Below are positions 48,275-58,848 of a DNA stretch of 64,000 nt, in pieces. How positions within the stretch are numbered: position 1 is the first letter of the stretch; the number at the start of each line of letters is the position of its first letter. The notes under the pieces are model-generated. The model worked only from the letters and a program-made list of their open reading frames with translations, ran no database searches and was not told where the DNA came from. Source of the DNA: Pontederia crassipes (lineage: Eukaryota; Streptophyta; Magnoliopsida; Commelinales; Pontederiaceae); contig CM060197.1 of assembly GCA_030549335.1 (NCBI GenBank), positions 49,069,654-49,133,653 of the forward strand. Direction: 5' to 3'. The position numbers and the translations under genes are program-made.

Positions 48275-49500
48275 CTACGCGAGAAGCAGACATAAAAAAA
48301 GGAGGATAACACAGAAAGTAGTGCCGCGTAAATCGAATTTCCTGGCACCGCTTTTGTTGTTAATAATTATGTGAGGCTGAATCTGATCGCACCTGATGCT
48401 CCTGAAGGACAACTTGCCATTCGGTAGATCATAGATGAACTGCAAGTTCTGCTGCTGCAAACTGCCCAAAAATGAGTAGGTACCACCATCATCGTTCGGC
48501 ATCATCGTTAAGCAAAGTGCTGACGGGATGTTGTTGCTATCCAATAATATCAAGAAGAAATTGCGAAAGGGCAAAGTCATATTTGCGCCAGGAAGTGGAA
48601 CGTCATATTAGAAAGTTCCAAATTTTCCACATCTGATGTCCAGTCGAAGCACAGATCCAACCCGAAGAACTTGTTCGACGGGTGCTGTTGAATCTTAGTT
48701 ATGACTTCATGCTTTAGGATCGTGTAAGCTTCCGGCACCAAATAAGTAAGTGGGAGCCCTGTAAACATTATAGTTCCACTAGAATTCTTGACGTATTGAA
48801 GCGTCTCCTGATTGATGGACAGGAACTTTGAACCAACTGATATGCCCTTCAAATCGAGGTAGTAGAGATAGCTCGAATCTTCTTTTATTAACGTGGTTGT
48901 GTTTAGATCGGCGACGCCGTCGGCCAACTCTGCGAAGGAACCAAAGAACATGTAGCTGGAAAGAGTGTCGTTAAACGAGTCAGTGAAGCAATAAGAGAAT
49001 TTAGAATAGGAGAGCTGAGAGATAAGAGACAAGGGCCCTCGTCCGATCCCCACATATCCAGTGGAGTACGTGGAATTGAACGCCTTCTTATCATTGCATC
49101 CGAAGGACAATATAACCGTCTGCCGATCACTGTCTCCTCCGAATTGGAACGCCCGCCCGCCCCGTGCAATCGTACTTGCACTGTGGCTGTTGCAAGGTGC
49201 ATGAATAGAATGTTAGTGTGTCGTTCCACTGCTGGGTGTCGCATGTTGTGGTGCGAAAGCTCGTGGAGACGCCTTGGTAGTAAGGTGGAACCGGGATCTA
49301 CAGGGAGCTCTGACGGCAGTCGTTCCAAATGAAGTTGTCAAAGGTGTTGATTACGAGGGAGACGTTGAGCTCCGGGGTGCCGAGGCCGAGCTCCAGCACG
49401 TAGTCCAAATCATCGCTCCATCGCAACTGAGCTTGGAGCCCATTACTGCGACTGTTCTAGTAGGAGCTGGCCGCCGTGCTGACTTCACGTTTTGGCGATG
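48275..49500 (-). pseudogene. Nepenthesin-like aspartic protease, copy 1, broken
   Basis: The minus strand carries the nepenthesin (A1B) pattern: YVLELGLGTPELNVSL, the active-site region reading VINTFDNFIW, Cys-rich insert (CDTQQW, CKYDC), GYVGIGRGPLSLISQL, FSYCFTDSFND, and LGSLQQQNLQFIYDL near the end. Catalytic aspartates are absent: DTG reads NTF in the first motif and the second reads FTG in FTGLPLTYL. There are in-frame stops near 49290 and 49470, a 17-base deletion near 49150 and a frame break near 48585. The 5' end with the signal peptide is lost. The protein ends in a hydrophobic tail (FCVILLFLCLLLA), unusual for secreted nepenthesins and reminiscent of a GPI-anchor signal. Confidence 0.85.
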
Positions 49501-49515
49501 CGTCGGAATACATTT

Positions 49516-50927
49516 GAATTTTTTTATTAAATATATAATTTTACGGAAATATTTGATATTGATATAGGATGGATGAATAATGGCAAAGACAAAAGTTAAT
49601 AGACTTTCAAAACTCGAGACCTACATCCACACAGATGACTCGATTCAATTTGACGTACATCGACGACGTTTATTGCAGGAGGAAAAATAATATGGTACTG
49701 TTAACTTTCACACGGCCTATGTGGACATGCATAAGAGTAGAAAGATCAATGACTTCATCATGACCACTGTTCACATAGTTCTATTAAGTATCATCATATG
49801 CTCCTTTGATTATTCACATTAGCGTAAATGATTTTTCAAATGTACAATGTTTAAATATTTTAGGTTGCATATAATGAGAAGACGGGCAAAAGGTACGAAG
49901 CTGATCCTAATACTTAGCCACCACCAGGTAACATATCTAAAAAATGATTCATATTTTTAATATTATAACAATTTGGATGTTTATATGTTTTTTAATGTTA
50001 TATAATTTATATAATTTATAATGTTATATAATTTTTTTTATTTTGTAGAGGACACTGCTATTTGGGAGGAGGTGACCGGCACAACATGAAGATGATACAT
50101 TTGTGGCCTACATACAGTCACTCAAGCTTTCTTAGCATTTGGCTCCCATCTTGCAGGCGATCCAGACCACACGAGGCCAACGAATGTCAGGAATGACAAC
50201 GACGACGATAACAATTTAGAACAAAATTTTTTGTATAATATATCTTTGATATGATTTTGTTATGATGTGTGATATCATTTTGTTATCTTATAAACTCTTT
50301 TGTGATGGCTATTAGTACTACTCTTTATTATTATTATTGTGATTAATGTGAAGAATGCATTATATATGCATTGTATAATTTGTATGGTTTGGGAAGGGAA
50401 CAAAACAACTGGAATTAAACAAAATTAACAGTAATTAGCGTCGCATTAGCGCCGCCTCGCTATTTAAAATATATTGTGACTAACGTCACATTCGTGCCAC
50501 TCTAGCGTCGCAAATGTCGCGTCCCTTTAGCATTGCAATAAAGATGCAACACGACATCACATTAACACTACAATAACGTCGCAAGTTAGTCTCCTTAGCA
50601 TCACATTAAGGATAAAAGTGGTGCCACTTTAGTGTTGTAATAGTGTTGCACAACTTAGCGCCACCTTAGCGTTGGATTAGCGATGCACCTGAACTCCTCG
50701 CAATGACACTTTTCACATCATGATAACGTCATAATAGCGTCAACATGTGGCGCTAGTAGCGTCGTCATTTTTCTTGGCACCATTGCGACGTTGATAGCTA
50801 CCGAACACTGGCGTCTCTCCTATGCGACGCCATGTCGATGCTAATGTATGGCTATTTGTTGTTGCTATGCTTTAGCACTGAGTTAATGTCGCCTCGCTTG
50901 TGTCGCAAATCGACAAATTTTTGGTAG
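49516..50927 (+). mobile_element. Truncated CACTA element, AGCGTC family, 3' part
   Basis: The right end is AATTTTTGGTAGTG (50927), preceded by an array of TTAGCGTCGC motifs (50430-50900) as in the element at 6853-13188. The left end is missing. It lies between the two copies of the segmental duplication and abuts the truncated 5' end of protease copy 1. Confidence 0.75.
49585..50090 (+). pseudogene. Transposase_24-type gene, 3' exons
   Basis: The exons parallel those of the gene at 7530-9790: VNRLSKLETYIHTDDSIQF, then AYVDMHKSRKINDF, then AYNEKTGKRYEADPN with a TAG stop, and an exon with DTAIWEEVTGT. Order and spacing match the C-terminal half of that gene in plus orientation. A stop codon and missing 5' exons make it non-functional. 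Confidence 0.65.
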
Positions 50928-51114
50928 TGATATATGATAAGTAAAATTAAGGTCAACTTGTCGAGATCATTTTATATTATTCTTATTTATTAATTAGATT
51001 TTTGCATTAATTCTTATATAATACGTGAAGGGTGAAATTTTGATGAAATTCTTTCTTATGTTTATTATTATATATATCTAGTTTATGAAACTCCCTCTTT
51101 ATTAAAAAAAATAA

Positions 51115-51343
51115 GGATTAATTCCTTTAACACTCCTTCAACTATAACTTATTTTCACATCTAACCCCAAATTATAAGTTTAAAAATTTTAGTATCCGAA
51201 CTTATTCAAAATTTTGACACTTAGGTCCTTCCGTTAAATTTTAACTAAATTTCATTAAATTTAATTATGAAATGTGATACCCTTACATTCATATTACAAT
51301 CAAAATATGTTAAAAATAATAAATAATCAATAAAAGTAAAGTA

Positions 51344-51376
<33 letters not shown>

Positions 51377-51713
51377 TTACTATGTGAATATTTTTATTTT
51401 TTTACATTTTTCCAATTTTAAGTTAAAAAATAAAAATATTGACATAACCATAATATTGCATAAAAACATTATTATTGCCAATTAATACTTTACTTGTGTT
51501 GATTTTTTTATTTTCAAAATATATTTGTTGTAACAAGAATGTAAGGGTAAAAATGATATTTCACTATTAAATTTAATCAAATTTAGTTAAAATTTAATAG
51601 AAGGAAGTGTTAAATTTGAATAAGTTTGGGGACTAAACTTATAATTTAGGGTTAGACATGAAACAAAGTTATAGTTAAGGTTAAAGAAATTAATCCCAAA
51701 AATAAACCAAAGG
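51115..51713. mobile_element. Foldback element with about 200-bp arms
   Basis: The left arm (51115-51310) and right arm (51530-51713) are inverted copies: GGATTAATTCCTTTAAC against GGGATTAATTTCTTTAAC, CACATCTAACCCCAAATTAT against CATGTCTAACCCTAAATTAT. The loop holds an (ATT)n run at 51343-51376. Copy 1 (40510-40690) keeps only the left arm. No coding content. Confidence 0.8.
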
Positions 51714-51789
51714 TAAAAAAATTTAGAAAATGATAGTCACCGTGTAATTGCATTGACTTGGATTAATTAGACGAACAGAAGACTTCGAC

Positions 51790-52505
51790 TATCTTTTTTT
51801 GAGTGCCCTTAATGCCACTCCATAATTCTTAATGCCAATCCTCTCTTACCCATTTTATCCTTACTTTTTTAAATTATAAAATCAACTTATATTCTTTTAT
51901 TAGTGGAAGTTGTGGAAGTTGAGGAGTCTCCTCTCTTTTTCCAACAAAAGAACTTATCATTTTATAATAATTAACATCAAAAGTCTTTTTTATAATATTA
52001 TAAGGTCAAAGATCCCTTTTCTATTTCTTCAAAAAATAAATTATTATTTTAAATAATTACCATGAAAAGTTTTTAATATTATAACTTTTACTTTGTTTTA
52101 CTAAATTTATTCTATCATAGTGCCTATATTTTATTCAGCTTAATTAATAATATTATATTTATTATGGCACTAAAATATGATGCTATGTCAAATAAGTTGA
52201 ATAAAATAAATATAAACAGGCACCGTTAATAATTATATACAAAGCAAAAATCATAATGTTAAAAACTTTTCATGTTAATTATTTAAAATAATAATATTAT
52301 TTTTTTAAGAAAGAAAAAAAGGATCTTTGATCTTCTAATATTATAAAAAAATAAAGACTTTTAATATTAATTATTATAAAATAATAAATTCTTCGTTGAA
52401 AAAAGATAAAAGACTTTTGATCTTTCAAAATAGGTATGAGTGAAGTGGGATTAAGAATTATTGAGTGACAAGAGGGAAGACTTGGATGGCCTTTTCTTTT
52501 AGAAG
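51790..52505. mobile_element. Second palindromic element, absent from copy 1
   Basis: The arms 51810-52110 and 52240-52480 are inverted relatives (TCCATAATTCTTAATGCC against TCAATAATTCTTAATCCC; AAAAGTTTTTAATATTATAA near the centre). Copy 1 at about 40785-40800 shows the uninterrupted GAAGACTTGGACTAGACGAC. Here GAAGACTT(C/G)GACTA flanks the insert on both sides, about 14 bp, longer than usual DNA-transposon target duplications. Superfamily unknown. Confidence 0.65.
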
Positions 52506-52855
52506 GGGAAGACTTGGACTAGACGACAAGAGGAAGACTGATGACTTGGCGTATCGAAGAAGGCATTGTGTTAGTCATGATGAATTTTATCATCTACGTC
52601 GCTTTAAATGATAAATTAACAGAAAAAAAAGAGATGTCCTTGTCTAAAATATATAGTAGCATATAACGAATTCCTCAGGTGATTTCATGTTGCCATGTGG
52701 GCTCAAGTACACGATGACAACATTATCCTTCTTAGTGTGACAATAATATTATAATTATTATAAATAAACATTGTTATTTGAATCATTAAAAGATTCTTAT
52801 AGATATAATAAATAAGGTAATGCATCTTGTTAATAATTTAATAAGAGGTAAATTA

Positions 52856-53246
52856 TGTTAGAGTTGGTGAATACTTCAGGCCCCCTTATTTTTCACACGG
52901 GGTTCGTCCACATGAGCTTAGGGGAATCTGAGTATTACTCAATTAACAGTGCTGCTGACGTACGAACGAAAGAGGGGGTTTAGGGGGTCCCATCCCCCGA
53001 CGACGGTGCCGGATGGTTCGGATTAAGTTTTTTCTCTGTTTGTTTGGGTTTTAAATCCGGTTTAGAGAGGCTATTAATAGTCTAATTTCTGGTGTAATCT
53101 GAATGACGACTGTAAATCTAAACGATATAGTGGAACCTCTTTGCATGACGTAGCCCTCATCTGGTGAACTTGGGTAAATTCGTATGTCTCCTCTATTTTT
53201 CTACAATCTTCTTTCCTTGTTCTCGAATTTTTTCATCAAATTAACA
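52856..53246. mobile_element. Probable solo LTR (copia-like)
   Basis: It runs from TGTTAGAGTTGGTG to CATCAAATTAACA and is absent from copy 1. Its right half (TGGTGAACTTGGGTAAATTC, then T-rich sequence) resembles the R-U5 region of plant copia LTRs. AATTA occurs directly left (52851-52855) and again at 53252-53256, five bases beyond the apparent CA end, so the border is uncertain. No internal region remains. Confidence 0.5.
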
Positions 53247-53838
53247 CTCCTAATTATAGTCTGGTGAGAAGATTAGACAGTTTTATAATTTCACATTTTC
53301 TTCTTATTAGTTATTTTCTACATAAACTTGGGATTACAAATTTAGCGGAGTGATGAGATCTAATAATCCCACGTTCCAGTCTCATATATAGTCATCAGTT
53401 TAGTTTCCATAAAATTAGTTATATGTATCCACACGTTAGAACCAGACATTAAAAAAATTGTATGCAATATCAATATATGGGAGCTTCATCAAAATATATT
53501 TCATAATTAATAAATTATTTGATTGTTATTTATTTATATAGATTTTAATTGAAATTTTTAAATATTACGAAGATAAGATTGGCCCTTCCTAAAATTTTAC
53601 TCTCGCTACGTCAAATCCATATATAATTTTACTGTCCATCCCACAAGCAAATGCTCATGATTAATTCAGTAGCATTATCATGTATATAAAAGTACAACTA
53701 AAAATTCAATTCGTTGATCTAAGCAACCCAACTAGCCATCAGAAACAATCAATGAAAATATGCGGTACTACCACTTTACATCATATACGGTACATTACGT
53801 AAACTTCTACCGGTTTATTATAACCTTGTATGATTAAC

Positions 53839-55209
53839 CTACGCGAGAAGCAGACATAAAAAAAGGAGGGCAACACAGAAAGTATTGCCGCGTAAATCGA
53901 ATTTACTGGCACCGCTTTTGTGAGGTGGAAGCTGATCGCACTTGATGCTCCTGAAGGACAACTTGCCATTCTGTAGATCATAGATGAACTGCAAGTTCTG
54001 CTGCTGCAAACTACCCAATAATGAGTAGGTACTACCATCATCGGCCGGCACCATCGTTCGGGCTGTTGTTGCTATCCAATAATATCAAGAAGAAATTGCG
54101 AAAGGGCAAAAGTCATATTTGCGTCAACGAAGTGGAACGTCATATTAAAAACCTCCACGTCTTGCAAATCTGATGTCCAGTCGAAGCACAGATCCAACCC
54201 GAAGTCCCTGGAGGCCTGGTTGGACGGGGGCAGCGCAATCTGAGCTATGACTGCATCCCTTAGGATCGTGTAAGCTTCCGGCACCAAATATGTAAGTGGG
54301 AGCCCTGTAAACATTACAGTTCCACTAGAATTCGCGACGTATTGAAGCGTCGCCGGACTGATGGACAGGCGCTTTGAACCAACTGATATGCCCTTCAAAT
54401 CGAGGTAGTAGTAGTACCTAGAAGCTTCTTGTGTTAACTTGGTTGTGTTGACATCGGCGACGCCGTCGTCCAAGTCTGCGAAGGAACCAAAGAACATGTA
54501 GCTGGAAGGAGTGTCGTTAAACGAGTCAGTGAAGCAATACGAGAATTTAGAATAGGAGAGCTGAGAGATGAGAGACAAGGGCCCTCGTCCGATCCCTGCA
54601 TAGCCAGTGGAGTTCGTGGAATTGAACGCCTTCGCATCATTGCACCCGAAGGACAATATAACCGGCTGCCGATCACTGTCTCCTCCGAATCGGAACGTTT
54701 CGTTGGCGAGAACGCCCGCCGCCCACGAGCAATTGTACTTGCACTGTGGCTACTGGCGGCATGGATAGAACGCTAGTGTGTCGTCCCACTGCTTGCTGTC
54801 GCATGTCGTGGCGAGGTAGCTACTGGAGCTGCTTGGGTAGTAAGGTGGAGCCGGGTTCTGCAGGGAGCTCTGAAGGCAGTCGTTCCAAATGAAGTTGTCA
54901 GAGGTGTCGATTATGAGGGAGACGTTGAGCTCCGGGTGCCGAGGCCGATCTCCAGCACGTATTCCAAATCATCGCTCCATCGCAACTGAGCTTGGAGCCC
55001 ATTCGTGCGACTGTTCTGGTCGGGGATGGAGGCCGTGCTGAGTTCAGGATTTGACCATGCGTCGGATGGCTTCTGCTTCTTATCTCAACTCTTCGTCTTC
55101 GTGTACGTGTTACTTCTGGCCCTTGCCGAATTACCGCCGAGGCCTTTAACATCCAGAGGAGCAAACAAGAGAGAGAACACAAGAAACATCATGACAAGTT
55201 GTGCCATTA
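53839..55209 (-). pseudogene. Nepenthesin-like aspartic protease, copy 2, broken
   Basis: ATG at 55209 gives a signal peptide (MAQLVMMFLVFSLLFAPLDV), followed by a TGA after about 40 residues. A one-base deletion separates LEIGLGT from PELNVSLIID. The first active-site motif reads DTSD instead of DTGS, and a TAG lies in the Cys-rich insert (near 54752). The second motif reads FTG (FTGLPLTYL) in place of DTG or DSG, as in copy 1. Later parts are open: GYAGIGRGPLSLISQL, FSYCFTDSFND, then a frameshift near 54110 before LGSLQQQNLQFIYDL and the hydrophobic C-terminal tail (FCVALLFLCLLLA). It is a pseudogene of the same tandem pair. Confidence 0.85.
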
Positions 55210-56848
55210 AGATCATCGATCTCTTTGGTTGTTTATCTGCACACATCGATCAAATGCGCTTATATATATGTATAGAAGAAAATAGTTACACTGGCAGCCT
55301 TTTTCTTCTTCTTCTTTTATGAATCAGATAAAAAATGTATGAACCAGATTAAAAATTTATAAACTAAAACAAATTAAATATCATTCATAAAATTTTAATT
55401 TAGCAATTAAAAAGATATGGAACATGTCATTTTTCCAGAATTAAAAGATTAGAGAAGTGGTTTTACGAGGGAAAAAGGTTTTCGAATGCGAAATCTGTAA
55501 AATACTTTTATCTGCATTATTTTTCAAAATAAAAATATTTTTAATGTTCATTCCGCAAGCATCGTATATCTCTTCACAAAAATTACAGTATATCTTTTAC
55601 ATAATAATGAGTAAATTGCGACTTATAAGATGTATTTATTTTTTCTCTTTTACAATATACAGGACACCATACCAAATATCGATATAGTTTCTATACTATA
55701 CCAGGCCTTGTATACTCCTTACCAAATATCGATATTTGTATCCGAATTGGTCTCGTTCTCTTCATTTATCTTTTTAATTTTTTTAAAAAGTTGTTATTAT
55801 ATATCACATCTGCTTTTCTATTATTTGATGTTAATATGTTCCCTAATCAGTACTCTATTCCAAAGATTATTGTCTCTGTTATTTTCCCCATGCACATGTA
55901 CGATCGGCAGGAAACGAAACAACGAATTCACCTCGGACTTCCGTTTTTCTTGGATTTATCTAAATGAAGTCGGTCAAAATTTTTTGGAGCGATGGAAATT
56001 ATTTTAGCTCAGTTGATTTTCATCTCGATCGTTGAATATTTGCTTTATTTTCTTATCACAAAAAATATTTTAAAACAAAAAATAATCAATACAGACAACA
56101 ATATTATTTAATAATAATCTTTCATGAAAGATTACCCTATTACTATTGTTACTTATTAGTAGTCTTTTACATTAAAAAAGTAAGGTTAGAATTTATATTT
56201 CAATAAATAAATTAAAAAATTATAACCTTGTATTATTTAGAGTGGAACTTCACAAAATAATTTGAGTCAAATTGGAAAAATTTAGGGATTAAAATTTAAA
56301 ACTTTAGAGTTTGTCGTTAGATGAAAAAAAAAGTATATTTCATCTTTTTTTAAATAACCTTAAAATGGATAAATAAAAGAGGAAGTAAAAACTTGGATGG
56401 TTGAAGGGAATAAACCTTTGGAATTGCCCTAAACATTGCCATTAAGACATATACACAATATTAATATTCATAAACTACATGCCTGAAAATCTAATTGAAC
56501 CATTTCTAATTTGTCATAGATTATATATAAAGAGAGAAATATAGGCGATTCAACCGGATCATTGTTGGATCAGGTTTGATTGGATTTAATCAAATTTTAT
56601 TATAATAATATTATTTATAACAATTTTAAAGATATAAATAATAATCAATATGATGTAATGAATAAAAAATTTAATCATAACTTATAATTCATAGTAAAAT
56701 ATAATAACCAAATATTGATTAAAATTTAATATTCATATAAAGATTTTAAGTTATTGGTATTAATACGATAAATTAATTTTTTTAATTATTCTTCAATATT
56801 ATTTTATTATGCTAATATATTAATTTATTTTTTCATATATCAGGGTTA
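55210..56848. other. AT-rich intergenic DNA, no gene seen
   Basis: Short AT-rich frames only (up to 125 codons near 55630-56007, Phe/Ile/Tyr-rich, without any domain-like pattern). A stretch at 56220-56345 weakly resembles a foldback arm of 51115-51713. Confidence 0.5.
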
Positions 56849-57520
56849 CACTACAAGAAAAAGTCGTATTTCCGATGGTTCATTTTCGACGGTCCGACGT
56901 CCGTCTCAAATATCGACGGTTTTTTCGGCGGATCTTCCAAACCGTCGATATTTTCGTCGGATAATTTTCGACGGTTTTAGCCATCTAAACTTTCGACGGT
57001 GCTTAATTCGTTGAAAGGTTCCGTCAAAAATATTTATACTTCGACGGTTATGATCGTCGATAATTTCGGTGGTTTATCTAACCGTCAAAACTTCCAGCGG
57101 TCTGAACCGTCGAAAAATTTCAACATTGGTTGCGTACAATTATTGAACTTATCGACGGTTTTGACCGTCGAAATTTGCGACGTTCAAAGCAACCGTCGAT
57201 ATTTCGGCGGTCATACCCGTCGATAGTATTTAAATAAAATATTCTAGCTTAATTGTTTTCGACGGTCTCAACAGTCGAAAATGAAAATTTATAATTTACA
57301 CAAACTATAGATCTGTTGATGTTTTGAAAATTTATTATTATGGGAATCGACGGCTAAAACCGTCGAAACTATCGACGGCTAAAATCGTCGATATTTCGAC
57401 GGTTGGAATAACCGTCAATATTTCGACGATTTGAAGACGGTTTTTCGAGCCGTCGAAATGCGAATTAATATAATATTACATTTACCTATGTTGCGGCGAT
57501 TTCGACCGTCGAAAAGTGGT

Positions 57521-57529
57521 TATATAAAA
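57521..57529 (+). promoter_or_regulatory. Putative promoter of the CACTA TNP2 gene
   Basis: TATATAAAA is followed by ACCCGACCCCACTCTTAC. About 135 bp further, GGCGCAG|GTAGGT looks like a splice donor ending a 5' untranslated exon. A spliced leader before the TNP2 ATG at 58849 is plausible. Confidence 0.45.
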
Positions 57530-57711
57530 ACCCGACCCCACTCTTACTTGAACGTTTTGAACGTTCGTTCGGCCGCCGCGCTTTTCGTCCACTGTTCGTC
57601 CGGCTGTCGACCACCTCCCGCCCGAAGCTTTCGCCGCCGATTGGAATCTCCGGCGCAGGTAGGTCCAATGCCCGCCCTCCTTGGATATATAATTTGCCTC
57701 TCCGGCGGCTA

Positions 57712-58035
57712 GATCCGGCCGCCCTCCGTGCGGCGGCCAGATCCGGCCATTATTCGCGTGCGGCGGTCAGATCCGGCTGCCATTCGTGCGCGGCGGCCAG
57801 ATCCGGCCGCCATTCGTGCGCGGCGGCCAGATCCGGCCGCCATTCGCGCGCGGCGGCCAGATCCGGCCGCCCTCCGCGCGCGGCGGCCAGATCCGGCCGC
57901 CATTCGCGTGCGGCGGCCAGATCCGGCCGCCCTCCGCGCGTGGCGGCCAGGCCAGATTCGGCCGCCCTCCGCGTGCGGTGGCCATATCCGGCCCCCCTTG
58001 CACGGCGGCGGCCAGATCCGGCCGCCCTTCTGGTG
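57712..58035. repeat. 30-bp GC-rich minisatellite
   Basis: It holds about ten tandem units of the form CGGCCGCCATTCG, then CGCGCGGCGGCCAGATC. The 30-bp period is a multiple of three, so every frame on both strands stays open, giving several spurious frames of 75-144 codons. It lies between the probable promoter and the transposase start. Confidence 0.95.
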
Positions 58036-58039
58036 GTGG

Positions 58040-58848
58040 CCAGATCCGTGAGCAAAAAAGCTTCCGCGCATGGGTCCATGAGCAATTTCAAATATCAATT
58101 AAGCCACGTGACTCGGTTACAATCATGATAGTCAGGACCAAGCATGCTTCGTAGCTAGACAATTATGTTATATATACTTATTATATCAAAATAATCTTAT
58201 AATCTTTCATATGACAGAATAATTTATTCTTCCACCCTGAAAGATAGTGAAGGATTTTTAGCTTCAAATAAAAATTACATGAATTTTTATCTATATATAT
58301 TTTATTTCGAAAACATGTTCATAGGCAAAGTTATCATAATTTTCATTCTCAATCAGACATTGAAAATACAATAATGACACAACTGATAACACATTGATGA
58401 AGTAATCCTTTGACGGGAAAATAGTAATAAGACATTGCCACTAATGAAGGTGGGCCCATCTCAATGGTTCTTTTTGAAGATCGACACAGAATCTGTATTC
58501 TATGTTACATGTCCTATCTGAACCAGGAAGTATTTTTCTTTTTAACGAAAGAGTTAACTATTAATTTGCATGCCAAATGACATCTTGATACAAGATACTA
58601 AGAAGATTACAAGGAAGATCCTCACAAAAAATTTTGAAACCCTGAGATTTATCAATATCAACCAAAAGGTCTGCGGTCCTATTACACAATCTATAGCAAT
58701 GTGTATGCTATCTCTATACCTAGCAGTATGATTAGTAAACATTAGCTAAACAATCTGTTCTTCCTCAGTTGTTTCATAAACTTTTTTCTTTCCTTATACA
58801 ATTTTGTATCACTGAAATTTTTTATGATTTACAAATAATGCAGTCATT
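58040..58848 (+). other. Spacer or intron before TNP2
   Basis: It is AT-rich with no supported gene. It probably belongs to the intron or leader of the CACTA transcript. A minus-strand frame at 58554-58742 has no recognisable domain. Confidence 0.4.

Larger units (their letters stand above)
40327..49515. repeat. Segmental duplication, copy 1
   Basis: Homology to copy 2 starts at CTGATAAGTAAAATTAGGGT (compare 50933) and continues through intergenic sequence, then the aspartic protease pseudogene, with copy-specific insertions. In copy 1 these are the hAT (40954-46752) and a MULE-like element (47219-47973). Copy 1 lost the right arm of a foldback element that copy 2 keeps at 51530-51713. It ends at 49515, inside the protease gene's 5' region. 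Confidence 0.85.
50929..55209. repeat. Segmental duplication, copy 2
   Basis: It matches copy 1 from TGATAAGTAAAATTAAGGTC (50938) to the protease gene. It has its own insertions: a palindromic element (51790-52505) and an LTR-like segment (52856-53246). It retains more of the protease 5' end than copy 1. Confidence 0.85.

Noticed and set aside
57694..58154. Overlapping frames of 107-144 codons on both strands
   Set aside because: A 30-bp tandem repeat with no stop codons explains all of them.
58554..58742. Minus-strand frame with a vaguely RNase H-like look
   Set aside because: Too short, and no catalytic motif could be pointed to.
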